In this document: one piece after another, positions 33,610-45,613 of the stretch
Position numbering within the stretch: position 1 is the first letter of the stretch
How the letters are laid out: each line of letters begins with the position of its first letter
Assembly (NCBI GenBank): GCA_023512835.1
Contig: CM042088.1
Span: 32,079,164 to 32,143,163 of the forward strand
Length of the DNA: 64,000 nt
Direction: 5' to 3'
From: Taxillus chinensis
Lineage: Eukaryota; Streptophyta; Magnoliopsida; Santalales; Loranthaceae
Program-made: the position numbers and the translations under genes
The notes under the pieces: generated by a model
Seen by the model: the letters and a program-made list of their open reading frames with translations, nothing else
Databases searched by the model: none
Told to the model about the DNA's origin: nothing

Positions 33610-35004
33610 ACTTTATTTCTCCCAAGGGTGTAGGGGTTACCATCCTTGCCTCTAAAATCTTGGGGTATAATTCCGCATAAGTCATTGGAATAGGGTCAAA
33701 CTCTTGTCGTGGTCGATGAGGAGCCTGATTCGCTCCTGCTTGCTGGGTCTAGGCCCTCGGTTGCCCCTTTCCTTAGAAACAGGCTCTTGGTCCTTCATGA
33801 GTTGCTGGCCTTGGTTGCTCTGGGTATGGCGCTCTTGGTTGAAATGAGCTAGGTACTATGGGATATGGAAATGGAACCCCTCCTTGCGGGAAGTATGGCA
33901 TGAATTGGGGAGGTGGTGCAGATGCAGTGTAGGCGGCCACTGGTGATCCTTGGTAGTACCCTAGTGCTTGGTAGAATGTCGGCTACATCGCCTGGTTCAA
34001 TTGATATACGAGGTTGCTCTCACCTTCTTTCTTCTTTGGCGGTGGTTGAGACCTTTTTGATGCCTTTGCCATATCACCCTTTAGCTTTCCTCCTTTAATC
34101 CCACTTTCTACACGTTCACCGGATGCGACCAAGCCTGCAAAGCTGCTGGAGACGTTACCGATCAACTTCTCGTAGTAGACGCCTTTTAGCGTGTTAATAA
34201 AAAGAGTAGTGAGTTCTCTTTTTGTAAGGGGAGGTTGGACCTCCATAGCAGTCTCTCTCCATCTTCGTGTATAATCTTTGAAGTTTTCATTGGATCTCTT
34301 TTCCATTCACTGTAAGGTTAGTCGATCTAGTGCCAGCTCGATGACGTGCTTGTATTGGGCCAAGAAGGAGGTGGCCAGTTCCTTCCATGTCTTGATACGG
34401 TTACCATCCAATTGAAAGTAGCAGTGGAGGGATGCCCCAATTAGACTTTCCTGGAAACAATGCATGAGGAGCTTATCTTTACCTGCATAGGCTGCCATCT
34501 TTTGGCAATTCATGGCTAGATGTGTCTTCAGACATCGGGTCCCGTTGAACTTCTCAAACTCTGGCATTTTGAACTTTGGTGGCAGCACCACTCCAGGGAC
34601 CAAACATAAGTCTTGTGGGTGGGTCATGCCATAGCTATCGATGCCTTCTACGGCTTTCAATCGTTCCTCCAGTCGTCTTATGGCAGGGGACTCAATGTCC
34701 TCCTTCGGAACTGGCATGGAGACCCCATTACCTCCATTGCATGTTCCGATGCGGGCATAGTGAAGTGAGTTTAATTTGGAGTTGGGGGTTGTGCCATAGC
34801 AGGATGATAGGTAGGTGCCTGGCTTGGAGCCAGATTGGGTGGTTGAACTGCTTCCTGCCCCTGCTCTTGATGGTGATTAGTAGTTCCCCCTGTCGGGGTT
34901 CCTCTTGCCGAGATTCTTTCTCTTTCTTCAGTCAATTTGGTGAGCATGTCCATCATCAAAGTCATTTGCCCCTGCAAGGCTTGTTGTGATTGTTCTAAAC
35001 CCAT
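33610..35004 (-). pseudogene. Element C gag (broken)
   Basis: The minus strand starts MGLEQSQQALQGQMTLMMDM at 35004, a helical and Gln-rich N-terminus. The Retrotrans_gag domain is in two ORFs: MPEFEKFNGTRCLKTHL, LLMHCFQESLIGASLHCYF and TWKELATSFLAQYKHVIEL (34717-34307), then NENFKDYTRRWRETAMEV (34306-33983). A stop at 34307-34309 separates them. Pro/Gln-rich sequence near 33620-33980 leads to the Cys/His region. This is the structural protein of a Tat element. Confidence 0.87.
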
Positions 35005-36747
35005 GAGTTTGTTTTTTCTGTTTCTTCTGCCATTGGTTGCGGTGGTTGTATTTGATTGCGTCGGGATCTGAGGTTGTAAGAGTGCGCAATCCTGGAGAAA
35101 GGCAGCTACTGACTTGGGGGCAAGGTAATTTTTGCTTGATTTTCAATTTTTAGATGCATATATGCATGAATGACTATGTGAAGGGTTAGAGAAACAAATG
35201 ACTTTATTCCAAACATTTTCAAACAAACATACAGTACAATGCGAAAATGACATGCAGATGAGAGCTATGGCTACATGATCTTAAAGCAAACTTCCAGTCA
35301 TCTCCTTAAGTAGCCCGGCGCCTCTTCCTTTGGGGTGGTCGCTCACCTGCTTCCTCCCTCTGCTTTAATATGGTCTCTACCTGTTTTTGCCTCAGCTGCA
35401 ACCTCTGAAGAGCTCTTTCTAAAGACGCTTCTAGCCTTCGGATCTGCTGCCTTAGAGTCTGATTCTCCTGGAGGATAGCCTTCATGTCTATAGTAAGTTG
35501 TGGGTTGTGTTGTGCCTTCCAAGATATGTATGCGGGATAAACACCAGGTTTTGGACTATTGGGTTGGATCTTGTGTGGGGTGGACTATGCCTGATACATC
35601 TGTTTGCCTTTTTCTGCAAGCATGGTTCTACTGTAGGTGAAGTCACAATCGTCCATGCCGAATAGCACAGGGATAATCTAATGATACAGAACTTGTCTTC
35701 CACCCTACAGTGGTACATATGCAGTTCCTCCCCAAGGACCTAGGAGTGGGACCCAATTGTAGCCCACGCAACTATAAGTTATAGAGACCACTGGCATCCA
35801 AGGAGCAGTCCAAGTAATGTCATCTTCTGTGAGGTTCTCTATCTTCTTTTTCTAGCTTTCAAAGTCTTTAGGTAGGTTCCACTTGCTGAGCAGAATATCC
35901 AGTAGTGTTGTGGCTGGTACCTGGTAAAGAGCAGGAAAACGAAGGACATTACAAGGGAAATGACCTTGCAGCTAGGTACATAGGAGAGGCAGGCACCCCA
36001 TGAACTGTCCCGAGCCTTTACTCCTCACATAAGTAAGAGATCGAATGGTTTTAGCCAATATAGCAGGAGTAGGGTCACATCCTTTGAGCACCTGCTGGAC
36101 CAAATCTACAATTGCTCCATCAATGTGGGCCGGTATCCTCGGAAAAATGACTAGCCCATATATAACTAGTGTAATCAATTTGTGCGCCCTTGCTTCTGTT
36201 GCAGCCTATATCATTTCTTTGATTGTTGCCCACGGAAGATACTCCCGCCCACCATAGGTTGTGGCCGCCGGTGAGTCCCATACTGGCTTTCCCATTATCT
36301 CAGCAAAGGCCCTTCGACATGATCTTCTAGGCTCCGGTAGATAGATCTTCATTTTGTTTTTCATGGGGATATCCAATAATCTTCTGTATTCTTCTATTGT
36401 GGGAACAAGATCTATGCCGTTGAAGTCAAATCACCGCCGTTGAGGCTCCCAGAAATATATGGCTGCCCCAAGCATATCCTTATCGGCTAGTAGCTCGGTC
36501 ACATGGAGCGAATCCCCAAACTGTTGTATATATATATGCTTTTCCTTTCGTCCGACCACTGGCTCTATATCCTTTGTACCTCTTTAGTGTAGACCAACTG
36601 ATCTTCTATGATAATATGTTCTACCTTATGGGTTTCTTCTGGTGGAAAATCTCCAAGGTGCAGTGGGATGTCCCCAGATGCTTGGGCCACCACCGCGATA
36701 GCCTCCTTATCCTGAAGGCCTTTTAGGAGATGATTGAAAGTTGCCAT
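35005..36747 (-). pseudogene. Element C extra ORF1 upstream of gag (DUF7745-like, broken)
   Basis: The start MATFNHLLKGLQDKEAIAVV at 36747 is followed by decayed sequence. A clear block reads MITLVIYGLVIFPRIPAHID, then LVQQVLKGCDPTPAILAKTI and GSGQFMGCLPLL at 36178-35972. Blocks of this kind are typical of the extra ORF1 found upstream of gag in Ogre and other Tat elements. A basic, Gln/Leu-rich helical segment follows near 35300-35480. Function is unknown for the family. The ORF is broken by many stops. Confidence 0.7.
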
Positions 36748-37439
36748 GCCTATATGAATGTCATGTTATGCATGATGACAGGTTAGGATGGCAGTTAAAC
36801 ACATAAACACATATCAAGGTAGATAAGCAGGATAAAGGAATAAACTAATAATAATATATGTAAGAGATGGCTCAAGGACTACCCTACAAAACAAAGGTTA
36901 GCATGACATGGAATGAGCAAACAACATGTGGGTCAATGCCCCTGATGGGCTTCTATTGCTACACCTATCTTATTCGTTGATTTCCAAACTTCCTCAATAG
37001 AGGGCTCCGTACCCCATAGGATTTACCGGAGGGGGGGGGGGTCTTAAAATGACGTGCCTTAAAAGAACCTCAAGCTTGAGTGAGGAATCCGAGGCTCCAT
37101 TGCGGATAATGATCAACGCGCTGGGACCGTACTGAATCTCGCTAACCTAAATTGTGATAAACCTGGGTATAGGGTTATGCGTGAATGTAACATGTAGGGA
37201 AAGCAATAAAGCAACTATCATGGTAGTTTAAAGTGTATAAATGAATCACAATTACAGTTTAAAAAATGGCAGTTAAAGCATATAAAGAAATCACAATTAT
37301 AGTTGAGTAAACAAAATGCCAGTTATTATGGCAGTTAAAGTGTATAAATAAATCATAATCACAACTAACAGTTAAATATATACAAAAATAAAATAACCTC
37401 CTATTCCTAGTGCTAGAACTAACTCTTTAAAGTTTTAGG
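36748..37439 (-). other. Element C 5' untranslated leader
   Basis: Leader between primer site and ORF1. It holds a G-run at 37030-37039 and AT-rich imperfect repeats (37210-37400). No gene seen. Confidence 0.6.
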
Positions 37440-37457
37440 TCCCCAACAGAGTCTCTA
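37440..37457 (-). other. Primer binding site of element C (tRNA-Arg type, decayed)
   Basis: The minus strand reads TAGAGACTCTGTTGGGGA two bases after the LTR end. Tat/Ogre elements use TGGCGACTCTGCTGGGGA, complementary to tRNA-Arg. Three mismatches are visible. Confidence 0.65.
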
Positions 37458-37459
37458 AC

Positions 37460-38160
37460 TGTCATCACTGGTTTTCATCCGGGCCCGTTTGGGGTGGGCT
37501 CAAACTAAACCAATGGTGAGAAATTTAGAGTCGCCACCAACTGTTTTTGGGGTACAGTTAGATACCCTAAACTTTGAGTAGTGTAAAGTGTGGTCTGTGT
37601 TATCAGAGAAGGGTTCGGGAATTGGTTACGTGTAGGGAAGGATTAGCACCCCTATAGCGCCCTTTCGGTATTTATTTTTGGAATGGAGGTTTTCTATTTA
37701 TCGTTACTGCCGTAATTGGATTGAGTTTTGTAGAAAGTCTATGTTTTTATTTAGCTAAGTTATTTGTCAAAGTTATGGTTAAAAATTGATTTACCCTAAA
37801 TTTAAGGGAATCCTAAAAGTTTTATTTTGTTTTTTTGTTTGAAGTGGAAAATGAAATCCTAATGCCTATTTTTGTTTTATTTTTTGTTAAAAAACTTTTT
37901 GTGGTATGTTTGTTTTTTGTTAAAACCGTTTTATTTGTTTCGTTTGTTGTTTTTTTTAATTGAAGTACTAAAAATTGAAATATGTTTTTTTTGTTTAAAA
38001 ATAACTTTTTTTGGTTGTTTTTTTTTTGAAAACATTTTTTTGTATTTATTTTGTTTTGCTTTGTTTTTGGAGTTTTTTTTGTGGTTTGACAGGGGTAAAA
38101 CTAAGCACTAACGCATGTTTTTAATAAAAAAAAACATATATCAACATAAAAGTTATGTGT
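37460..38160 (-). repeat. Element C 5' LTR, inner part only
   Basis: Matches the inner end of solo LTR C2 (38369-38446 joined to 40102-40745), including the segments around TCCGGGCCCGTTTGGGGTGG and AGGGAAGGATTAGCACCC. Similarity stops near 38160. The outer part of the LTR is missing or too different to recognise. Confidence 0.75.
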
Positions 38161-38333
38161 GTGCTGGTGACCCTCATTCTCTATCCAGTGATGACCCTCA
38201 TTCTCTATCCACCTATTTCCTTTTTTCATCTCTATTTCTATCTGCTTGTCTCTATCCCAATCCAAAAGAAATCATATGGGAGATTTGTAGTCTAAGTACC
38301 CTTTGTTTGTTCTTGTACTTTATTTAGGGTTTG
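38161..38333. other. Unassigned segment between element C LTR and LTR I
   Basis: Contains two tandem copies of a segment including GACCCTCATTCTCTATCCA. I cannot assign it to an element. Confidence 0.4.
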
Positions 38334-38368
38334 TGTAATGACCCGTATTTGGGATTTGAGGAGTTAGC
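38334..38368 (+). repeat. LTR I, left fragment (chromovirus type)
   Basis: TGTAATGACCCGTATTTGGG resembles the LTR starts of elements A (TGTAATGTCCCGC) and H (TGTAATGACCCG). It is cut by solo LTR C2 and seems to resume at 42464. Confidence 0.5.
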
Positions 38369-38875
38369 TGTCATCATTGGTTTTTGTCCGGGCCCGTTTG
38401 GGGTGGGCTCAAACTAAACCAATGGTGAGAAATTCAAAGTTGCCACTGTGAGGACCCGTGTCCTAGTCCTGAGAGTTAAAGGTTGTGAGGTGTCTTATCT
38501 TGTATCGACACGTGTTTGGGCTTGGATGAATTAGTCTTTTTTTTGTGTGTGGTCGATGCGAGATTCTTGTTCGACGTAGGTCGATGTGTGGTTGAGGTCG
38601 ACCAAGAGCAATTTCCCGAGAGCTTTTCCATATGTATTGGTCGACGCGAGAAATGTTCGACGTGGGTCGATGTGAGGTCGACGTGGTCGATCCAGCTTGA
38701 GATCGACTTGATGCGATGTGAGTTTTGGTCGACGTTAAGGCCTGGTCGACGCGAGAAGGGTGGTCGATGTGGGTCGGTCCCTCCTGTTTTTGGGTCGACG
38801 TCGCCTCTGTGACAATGTATTTTCAATATGACTTTTGTCTTTCGATTTTAGGGTTCTTTTTCCGTAGCCGCCGAT

Positions 38876-38876
<1 letters not shown>

Positions 38877-38940
<64 letters not shown>
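38877..38940 (+). repeat. (GA)n microsatellite in solo LTR J
   Basis: About 32 GA units in the LTR leader, at the same relative place as in elements A, G and H. Confidence 0.95.
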
Positions 38941-38944
<4 letters not shown>

Positions 38945-39178
38945 CGTCTGTACAATCGTTGTGGGTGCATTCTTGAAATCGGGAGGCGCCATTGGAGAGG
39001 AGCAAGGAGGAAGGAGGATCATCCAATTTCTTGATTTCCAAACCCTAACACAATCGGATCTAAGGTAGGTGGTTCTATCTCCTCGAACCCGTTTTATGAG
39101 TTGTAATTGTTTGAGATGACGATTGCGGGGAGTTTGTATTGTGATGTGTGATTGTGAGACATGCGTGGATTTATGTAG

Positions 39179-39238
<60 letters not shown>

Positions 39239-39376
39239 GCGTTGAGAACATGTGATAGAGATGTCCTTGATCTGTATTGAGGTGTAATGTGAGTTTGAAC
39301 ATGTGTGTGATTTGTTATGCTTAAATAGAGATGTTCCATGAGTTAAATTGTGTATTTCGTTATCATGCTTATGTTT

Positions 39377-39545
39377 GAGATATGAGGTCCCAGTGAGGGG
39401 ACAGTCCTGGATTGGACATGAGATATGAGGTTCCAGTGAGGGGACAGTCCTAGATTGGAAATGAGATATGAGGTCCCAACGAAGGGACAGTCCTGGATTG
39501 GACATGAGATATGAGGTCCAGTGAGGGGACAGTCCATGAGATGGA
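39377..39545 (+). repeat. Minisatellite in LTR J, 43-bp unit, about four copies
   Basis: The unit begins GAGATATGAGGTCCCAGTGA. It is unrelated in sequence to the arrays in LTRs A and H but in the same relative place. Confidence 0.9.
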
Positions 39546-42463
39546 CATGGGACATTGAGGTTCCATTGAGGGAACCTCCTGTGAATGTCTTGTGTGTATT
39601 TCATTGTACTTTAATTACACTACACTGCACATATCTGCATAGAACATTTGTGGAGGAGATGTTGGGTTGGTCCAGGGAGACATAACCCCTACTGAGCTGT
39701 GGTTTGCTCACCCACCTTTAATGCCTTTTTCTGTAGGACCTAGCAGGCGTTAGGAGATTGTCACATCGTGGATGCATGAGTGTTGTTTTATTGTTCTCTT
39801 TAATATATTGTAATTCATGAGACGGAGACTCTTGTATTTGCTTGAGATTGGTGTACTTATTTGAAACACCGTGGTTAGGGGCTGGTGACCCTATTTATTA
39901 TGTGACTCAGTTTTATTACATGGAGTATTATATCATGTGGTTTGTGTATGTCATGTGTGAGATTGTGATATGTTTGGGGCAGCACCCAAGAGGGAGCCCT
40001 ATTAGGTGACCACTCACCAACCCCTTCTCCTCCTGGGTGCGAGGCATGGGGCATCACTAACCGGTTTCTCGGTGTTGGGATATCTGGGGCATGACAGCCA
40101 CCAACTGTTTTTGGGGTATAGTTGGATAGCCTCTACTTTGAGTAGTGTAAAGTGTAGTCTGCGTTATCTAAGAAGGGTTCGGGAGTTGGTTACGTGTAGG
40201 GAAGGATTAACACCCATACAGTGCCCTTTCGGTATCTATTTTTGGAATGGAGGTTTTCTATTTATCGTTACTGCTGTAATTGGATTGAGTTTCGTAGAAG
40301 GTCTATGTTTTTATTTAGCTAAGTTATTTGTTAAAGTTATGGTTAAAAATTGATTTACCCTAAATTTCTAAAGGGAATCCTAAAAGTTTTATTTTGCTTT
40401 TTTGTTTGAAGTGGAAAACGAAATCCTAATGCCTCTTTTTTTGTTTTTGTTTTTTGTTTTTGTTTTTTGTTTTTTGTTAAAAATGTTTTGTGGTTTGTTT
40501 GTTTTTTGTTAAAAACGTTTTATTTGTTTTGTTTGTTGTTTTTTATTGAAGTCCTAAAAATTGAAATATGTTTTTTTTTGTTTAAAAACCACTTTTTTGG
40601 TTTTTTTTTAGAACGTTTTTTTGTATTTATTTTGTTTTGCTTTGTTTTTGGAGTTTTTTTTGTGGTTTGACAGGGGTAAAACTAAGCACTAACACATGTT
40701 TTTAATAATAAAAAAAGAACATATATCAACATAAAAGTTATGTGCGCAGGTAACATCCACCAATAGAATAACAAACTCACTCTCTTTTTTTTTCTCTTTT
40801 TTTTGGCATGATTCTTTTTCTCTTATTTTTTTTACTCTCTCAGCTTCTTTTTTTTTTACTTGCTATTACAAATTACAATCATGTATTAAAACAACTAAAA
40901 GATAATAAAAAACAACATAATAATAAATGAATACATGAAGTAAAACAGGAACAAATTAAAATAACATAAAGATTTAATAAATAAATAAATAAATAAACCG
41001 ACTTGGGCTCTAGCTTGGAATTCCGGTAGCAGCGACGTTGGCAGGAGGGCGAGACTCCAAGATTGTCGGTCGGAATCGAGCTAGAAGCTAGGTACCGCTG
41101 GCAAGAATTGCGAATGGATCTGTTTTTTTGTTTTTTTGATATTTGTTGCTAAAAAAAAAGGAACGAAAATGAAACTGGGGAGATGAGAATGTTGTTTCAG
41201 AAACTTTTGGGTTTGAGAAGGAGAAGGAGTATGTATGGTTGTGAAAAAAGGTGAGGGGAAAGGTAGTGGAAATATAAAAGAAAGAAGGAGGAATCGGCCT
41301 ATGTGGTTACCTTTTTGTGTTTTTGAAGGAGGGAGCTGGGTGAAATTATAGAGAATGGCAGCAGCTGTTTTTTTTAGGTTAGAGATTTTTTTCTTTTTTC
41401 TGGGTGTAATCTGAGCGTTCTCTAGGTCTTCTCCTTTTTTTTTTCGTATCAGAGACTTTCTTTTAAAGGGGTTGGCTCAATTTGGTTGGACCGTCATTAT
41501 TATGCATTTATTGCTCTATTATGAATGCTAGCATTTTTAATTGTAAGATTCTGACTTTTGTCTGGTGGTTGGACGACCTGTGCATAAAATGGGGCAGCAT
41601 GTGATTGTTTCTTCATTTTTTTTGTGAGCACATGTGTCTGACAGGCGTTGAAAAGCATCTCTGACAATTGTCAGGTAATAAAAATGCGTCCCGTGAATAA
41701 TGTGGGAGAGTGACCGCGGAGATAAGGCCAAACAGCGAAGGTCAGAGGTCAAAGGGTCGAGTGTCGGTAGGGTCGAAGTATCGGCAGGGTCGAAGGTCGG
41801 TGGGTCGAAGTGTCGGTAGGGTCAAAGGTCGGTGGGTCGAAGGTCAACAGTCAACGGGTCGAAGTGTCACCAAGTCGAAGGCAGGCTTCGAGGCTTCGAG
41901 TCTATGAGGCTTCGAGTCTACGAGTCTTCAAATTTTTTTTTTCAACTTTTAATTACCTTTTTACCCCCATCCAAAATGCAGAAATGGACGACCTTTTGGG
42001 GATTGTTTAGGAAGACCCGTATTTGCCTAAATAGATATTTTGGAGGATTTCGTATAGTCACCTTTCCGAGCAGTTTAACCAAGGGCATTGACCGTCTTTT
42101 GGCGAGTTTGACGTTTTCCAACGATAATTGTTTCGGCCATAACTTCTTCGTTTTACATCGGAATTAAGTGCGGTCAAGTGCGTTAGTCTCCAAATTTCAC
42201 CCTCTATCACCTGATGTTGGCCTTGGGGCACTTCAGGGACTTCTAATAGTGGTCTTCAATTTTTGGCTTCCCTGTTCTTGTCATAGCGTATCCATCACGT
42301 GTGAATTGGAATTTAACATCGGCTCAAAAACCTAGGAGTGACTCTTTGATGGTGGGGGAGCTTTACAGACCTGTTCAATGAGATACATGGCATGGGAGGA
42401 TAGATATAAAATGTGCAAATGGTTAGTATGTCCAATCCGGACAAAATGGGGTCCAACATTAGC

Positions 42464-42697
42464 CATTTGTGCATTTGGACAAGAACGCTTGTCCAGACGG
42501 TTAACGAGAGTCCAAGGGCATAGTGCCTCGGCGGGGTTCTTGCTACCCGGTCAGCGAGCAGGGGTCAATGGGGCAGCGCCCCTTGCGGGGATTTTGGGGC
42601 AATGCCCTGGAAACCAAATTATTTGAAAGGAGCTAAGATGGATTTTTATGTGAAGACCTGGTCGATGCAGCCTTAGTTATTGTAAGAGTGGCGATGT
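42464..42697 (+). repeat. LTR I, right fragment (tentative)
   Basis: Sequence flanking the solo LTR C2 on its right, with GCAGCGCCCCTTGCGGGG near 42571. It should be continuous with 38334-38368 before C2 inserted. Its clade is uncertain. Confidence 0.4.
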
Positions 42698-43709
42698 TGT
42701 CATGCCCCAAATCCTAAAAACAACGTAACATGGAACGTGACTTCCCCACGCCCACACTACAGGAGTTGAGGGGATTAGTGACCAACCCAATTCTATACAA
42801 GTCTACAACAGAGCTAGAGTGATACTTACCAATGATCTAATAAAATATTCAAGAGAGGAAACACGTATAATAGTGCAGTTAACATTACTAAAATCAATCA
42901 ACACTCATGATAAAACATAATAAAGTTAACCAATCAGGTTCATACAACTGCCATGGACCAAAGTCCGGGAAATAAAATAAATAAATAGCAAAACAAACAG
43001 TCAGTAGAATGGATCCTACACCAAAGATATCCCGATCTGCTTCGCTACGGCTCCACCAGCTACTCCCTACAACCTGTAGGAAATGGAAACAAAGTAGGGT
43101 GAGCACGAATGCCCAGTAGATGATCCCCATCTCCACTACCCTAGTACATAAAACCCTAGGTCTATATGATTAGTGTATGCTTGTGCCAGTGTAGTGTCAT
43201 ATTCTATCACAGTTAAATTATATCGAATCACAGGATAAGACATCATACCATAATATAGTCATAATGGTTCACACTAGTAATTCATCCATCCATGGGATTC
43301 CCGCCACTAACTCCAAGTATTCAAAGTATCTCCACACCCATATGTGGGACCTGTGGTGTCCCAAACGACAACCCGCCACATAGGAGACCTACGGCCTCTT
43401 GCCAGCCCTTTATGGGACCCACGATAAACCCAACCAACTCTACCACCAATTTCACACACATAATCAATAAGTAATTAATCTAAAATTAGAAATCATTACA
43501 TCACAACACAGGTTATTTAATTGACCAAACCATAATAATAACATGCTACAAATGACAATTTTAACACCAACAATCAATGGTAAGCTCATACAACATTAAT
43601 TTCAATCAAAACTAATCAAACCAAACCCAAAAATTTTGTAATTTCTATCAACAATTTGTTAAGCCCCACACTAATTAATCTTACATTTTTCTTTACCAAT
43701 TTACAAGTT

Positions 43710-43759
<50 letters not shown>

Positions 43760-43884
43760 TTACACTTAAATTAAGGTCGCCATTGCCGCTATCTCTCTCC
43801 TCTATCTCCTCCGTGCAGCACGGTAGTCGCCGCCTTCCTCCATCTCCATAGTGCGGCGCACGAACAGATGGCGAGACGACATAA

Positions 43885-43917
<33 letters not shown>

Positions 43918-44368
43918 CAAAGTATACATATAGACTCTACCCACAAAATTCTACAGTTCACATTCATGCAATAGGGTATTCACGGATCAAGAAACGAGAA
44001 TCACCTACCTGTATGTAGATTCGAATGATCGCTGGAACACGATGTTTCAACCCCTCTTCCCTTCCAAGCACTGCACACGCACTATGTAGGGTTTCTACCC
44101 TTTACTCTCCCTTATATACTAAATAATATATATATATATATGTTATTAAACCTAATAATAATAATTATAATAATAATAATAGGATGATTATAATAATACT
44201 AATAATGATAACCTTAAAATACTTATAGTGATTAACTCTAAATATTAAATAATCATGTATAATAATAACAATGATAAGCTTTAAATATTAACATATCTAC
44301 ATCAACAATAATCACAATAATAGCACTCAATTGCATGAATAATAAGAATAGTCATAACGACAATTATC

Positions 44369-44400
<32 letters not shown>

Positions 44401-44493
44401 CCAATTACTTAAATAATTATGTTAATAATATTAACATCCTTCTTCACTCTATTCGAGGCAAACTTCAATCTCACACAGGTACGGGTTTTTACA
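42698..44493 (-). repeat. Element E 3' LTR (chromovirus)
   Basis: Minus-strand LTR beginning TGTAAAAACCCG at 44493 and ending GGGGCATGACA at 42698, 1796 bp. On the minus strand there is a TATA box (TTATATACT-like sequence near 44112-44122 on the plus strand), a donor CAG|GTAGGTG (GT at 44007-44008) and an acceptor TTTCCTACAG|G (AG at 43074-43075). Microsatellites: (TA)n at 43711-43749 and 43880-43914, and (TAA)n at 44364-44401. Confidence 0.88.
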
Positions 44494-44506
44494 TCCTTCC
44501 TACCTT
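44494..44506 (-). other. Polypurine tract of element E
   Basis: The minus strand reads AAGGTAGGAAGGA directly before the LTR start. A second purine tract, AGGTGGGGAGGA, lies at 44716-44727 just after the pol stop. Confidence 0.8.
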
Positions 44507-44715
44507 AGGACTTTTCATCCCCGAAAAGACAAATCATCCTCAATGAAACACTTTCTAGGCTAAAATAATTATGCATAACCTAGCTACAACTAGCATGATA
44601 AACAAAATAACCAACAACGCATCAAATCACACACAACCAAGGATATCAACAACCATAAGCACAATAAACAAAAACAACAAGGTTAGCTACCTTAACGCAT
44701 GGTAAAGATCTTAAC
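44507..44715 (-). other. Element E 3' untranslated region
   Basis: AC-rich on the plus strand, with no ORF. Confidence 0.6.
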
Positions 44716-44727
44716 ATCCTCCCCACC

Positions 44728-45613
44728 TCAGGACTGTTTGTCCTCGAACATCTCAGGGTGAAGAGCACGCATCTGACTCTCCCGCTCCCAGGTCTGCTCC
44801 TCCATATTGCGGTGACGCCACAAAACTCGAACTAACGGAATCGTCTTGCCCCGCAAGACCTGCTCCCACCGGTCTAAAATATGAACTGGTGCCTCCAGAA
44901 TGGAACCATCGTCTGCTAACTAGATCTCACGCCAATCAAGCACATGGGAAGGATCCGGGTAATACTTTTGCAACTGGGAGACATGGAAAACGTCATGAAC
45001 ACGAGCTCGGATGGTGATTCCAATCGATAGGTAATCGGTCCCACAATTGTAATGATAGGAAAAGGACCGACAAAACGAGGTGAGAGTTTGGACCCTCGCC
45101 CAAACCGCTTATGCCCCCATTGTGGCGAGACTCGCAAGAAGACGTAATCCCCTACGACGAATTACAGCAGTCGCCACCGCCTATCAGCATAAGATTTCTG
45201 CAGACTCTGAGCTGTCAACATCCGTTGCCGAATCTGCTGAACCAACTCAGTAGTCTCTTGAACCATATCGGGACCTAAAACAGCTGCCTCCCTAGCCTGG
45301 GCCCAACACAAAGGGGAGCGACAAGGTCGTCCATACAATGCCTCATATGGTGCCATTCCTATCGTAGCCTAATAGCTGTTGTTATAGGAAAACTCCACCA
45401 AGGGAAGGTGTGCCTCCCAACAAACACCAAAATCTAACACAGAAGCACGAAGCATATCCTCGAGGATCTAGATAGTGCGCTCGAATTGGCCATCCGTCTG
45501 AGGGTGGTCAGCTGTACTCAAGTTCACTCGGGTGCCCAACGCACGCTGTAACTGCTGCCAAAACTTCGAAGTGAACTGAGTATCCCTATCCGAGACAATC
45601 GATAATGGCACAC
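44728..45613 (-). pseudogene. Element E pol C-terminal fragment: integrase end and chromodomain
   Basis: The minus strand reads the integrase core from [20 protein letters not shown] and [12 protein letters not shown] (catalytic Asp and Glu kept), then MAPYEALYGRPCRSPLCWAQ, a frameshift near 45140 into GSKLSPRFVGPFPIITIVGP, and a second shift near 45020. The chromodomain is intact in reading (ILDRWEQVLRGKTIPLVRVL, then RHRNMEEQTWERES) and ends FEDKQS at a TGA at 44728-44730. The upstream part is cut by element G at 45614. Confidence 0.88.

Larger units (their letters stand above)
38447..40096 (+). mobile_element. J: chromovirus-type solo LTR with target duplication GCCAC
   Basis: Starts TGTGAGGACCCG and ends GGGGCATGACA, 1650 bp, flanked by GCCAC at 38442-38446 and 40097-40101. 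The U3 is rich in GGTCGACG-like motifs (38525-38810), then a GA run (38877-38940), a donor-like AAG|GTAGGT (GT at 39065-39066), TA and GT runs, a 43-bp minisatellite (39377-39545) and an acceptor-like TTTTTCTGTAG|G (AG at 39735-39736). ORFs in it are simple-repeat artefacts. Confidence 0.93.
38369..42458 (-). mobile_element. C2: Tat-family solo LTR with target duplication TTAGC
   Basis: The plus strand starts TGTCATCATTGG and ends GGGGTCCAACA. Both sides are flanked by TTAGC (38364-38368 and 42459-42463). There is no internal Tat coding region, only the inserted LTR J. Without J it is about 2435 bp. It shares its inner part with 37460-38160 and its outer part with 11773-12781. Around 41755-41890 it has a short-unit repeat of GGTCGAAGTGTCGG type followed by CTTCGAG repeats. 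The region 40746-41366 has no ORF; it is T-rich and A-rich sequence. Confidence 0.88.

Noticed and set aside
37460..42458. Reading the whole stretch as one very long 5' LTR of element C
   Set aside because: A second LTR terminus at 38369 is flanked by TTAGC, which recurs at 42459-42463, so 38369-42458 is a separate solo LTR.
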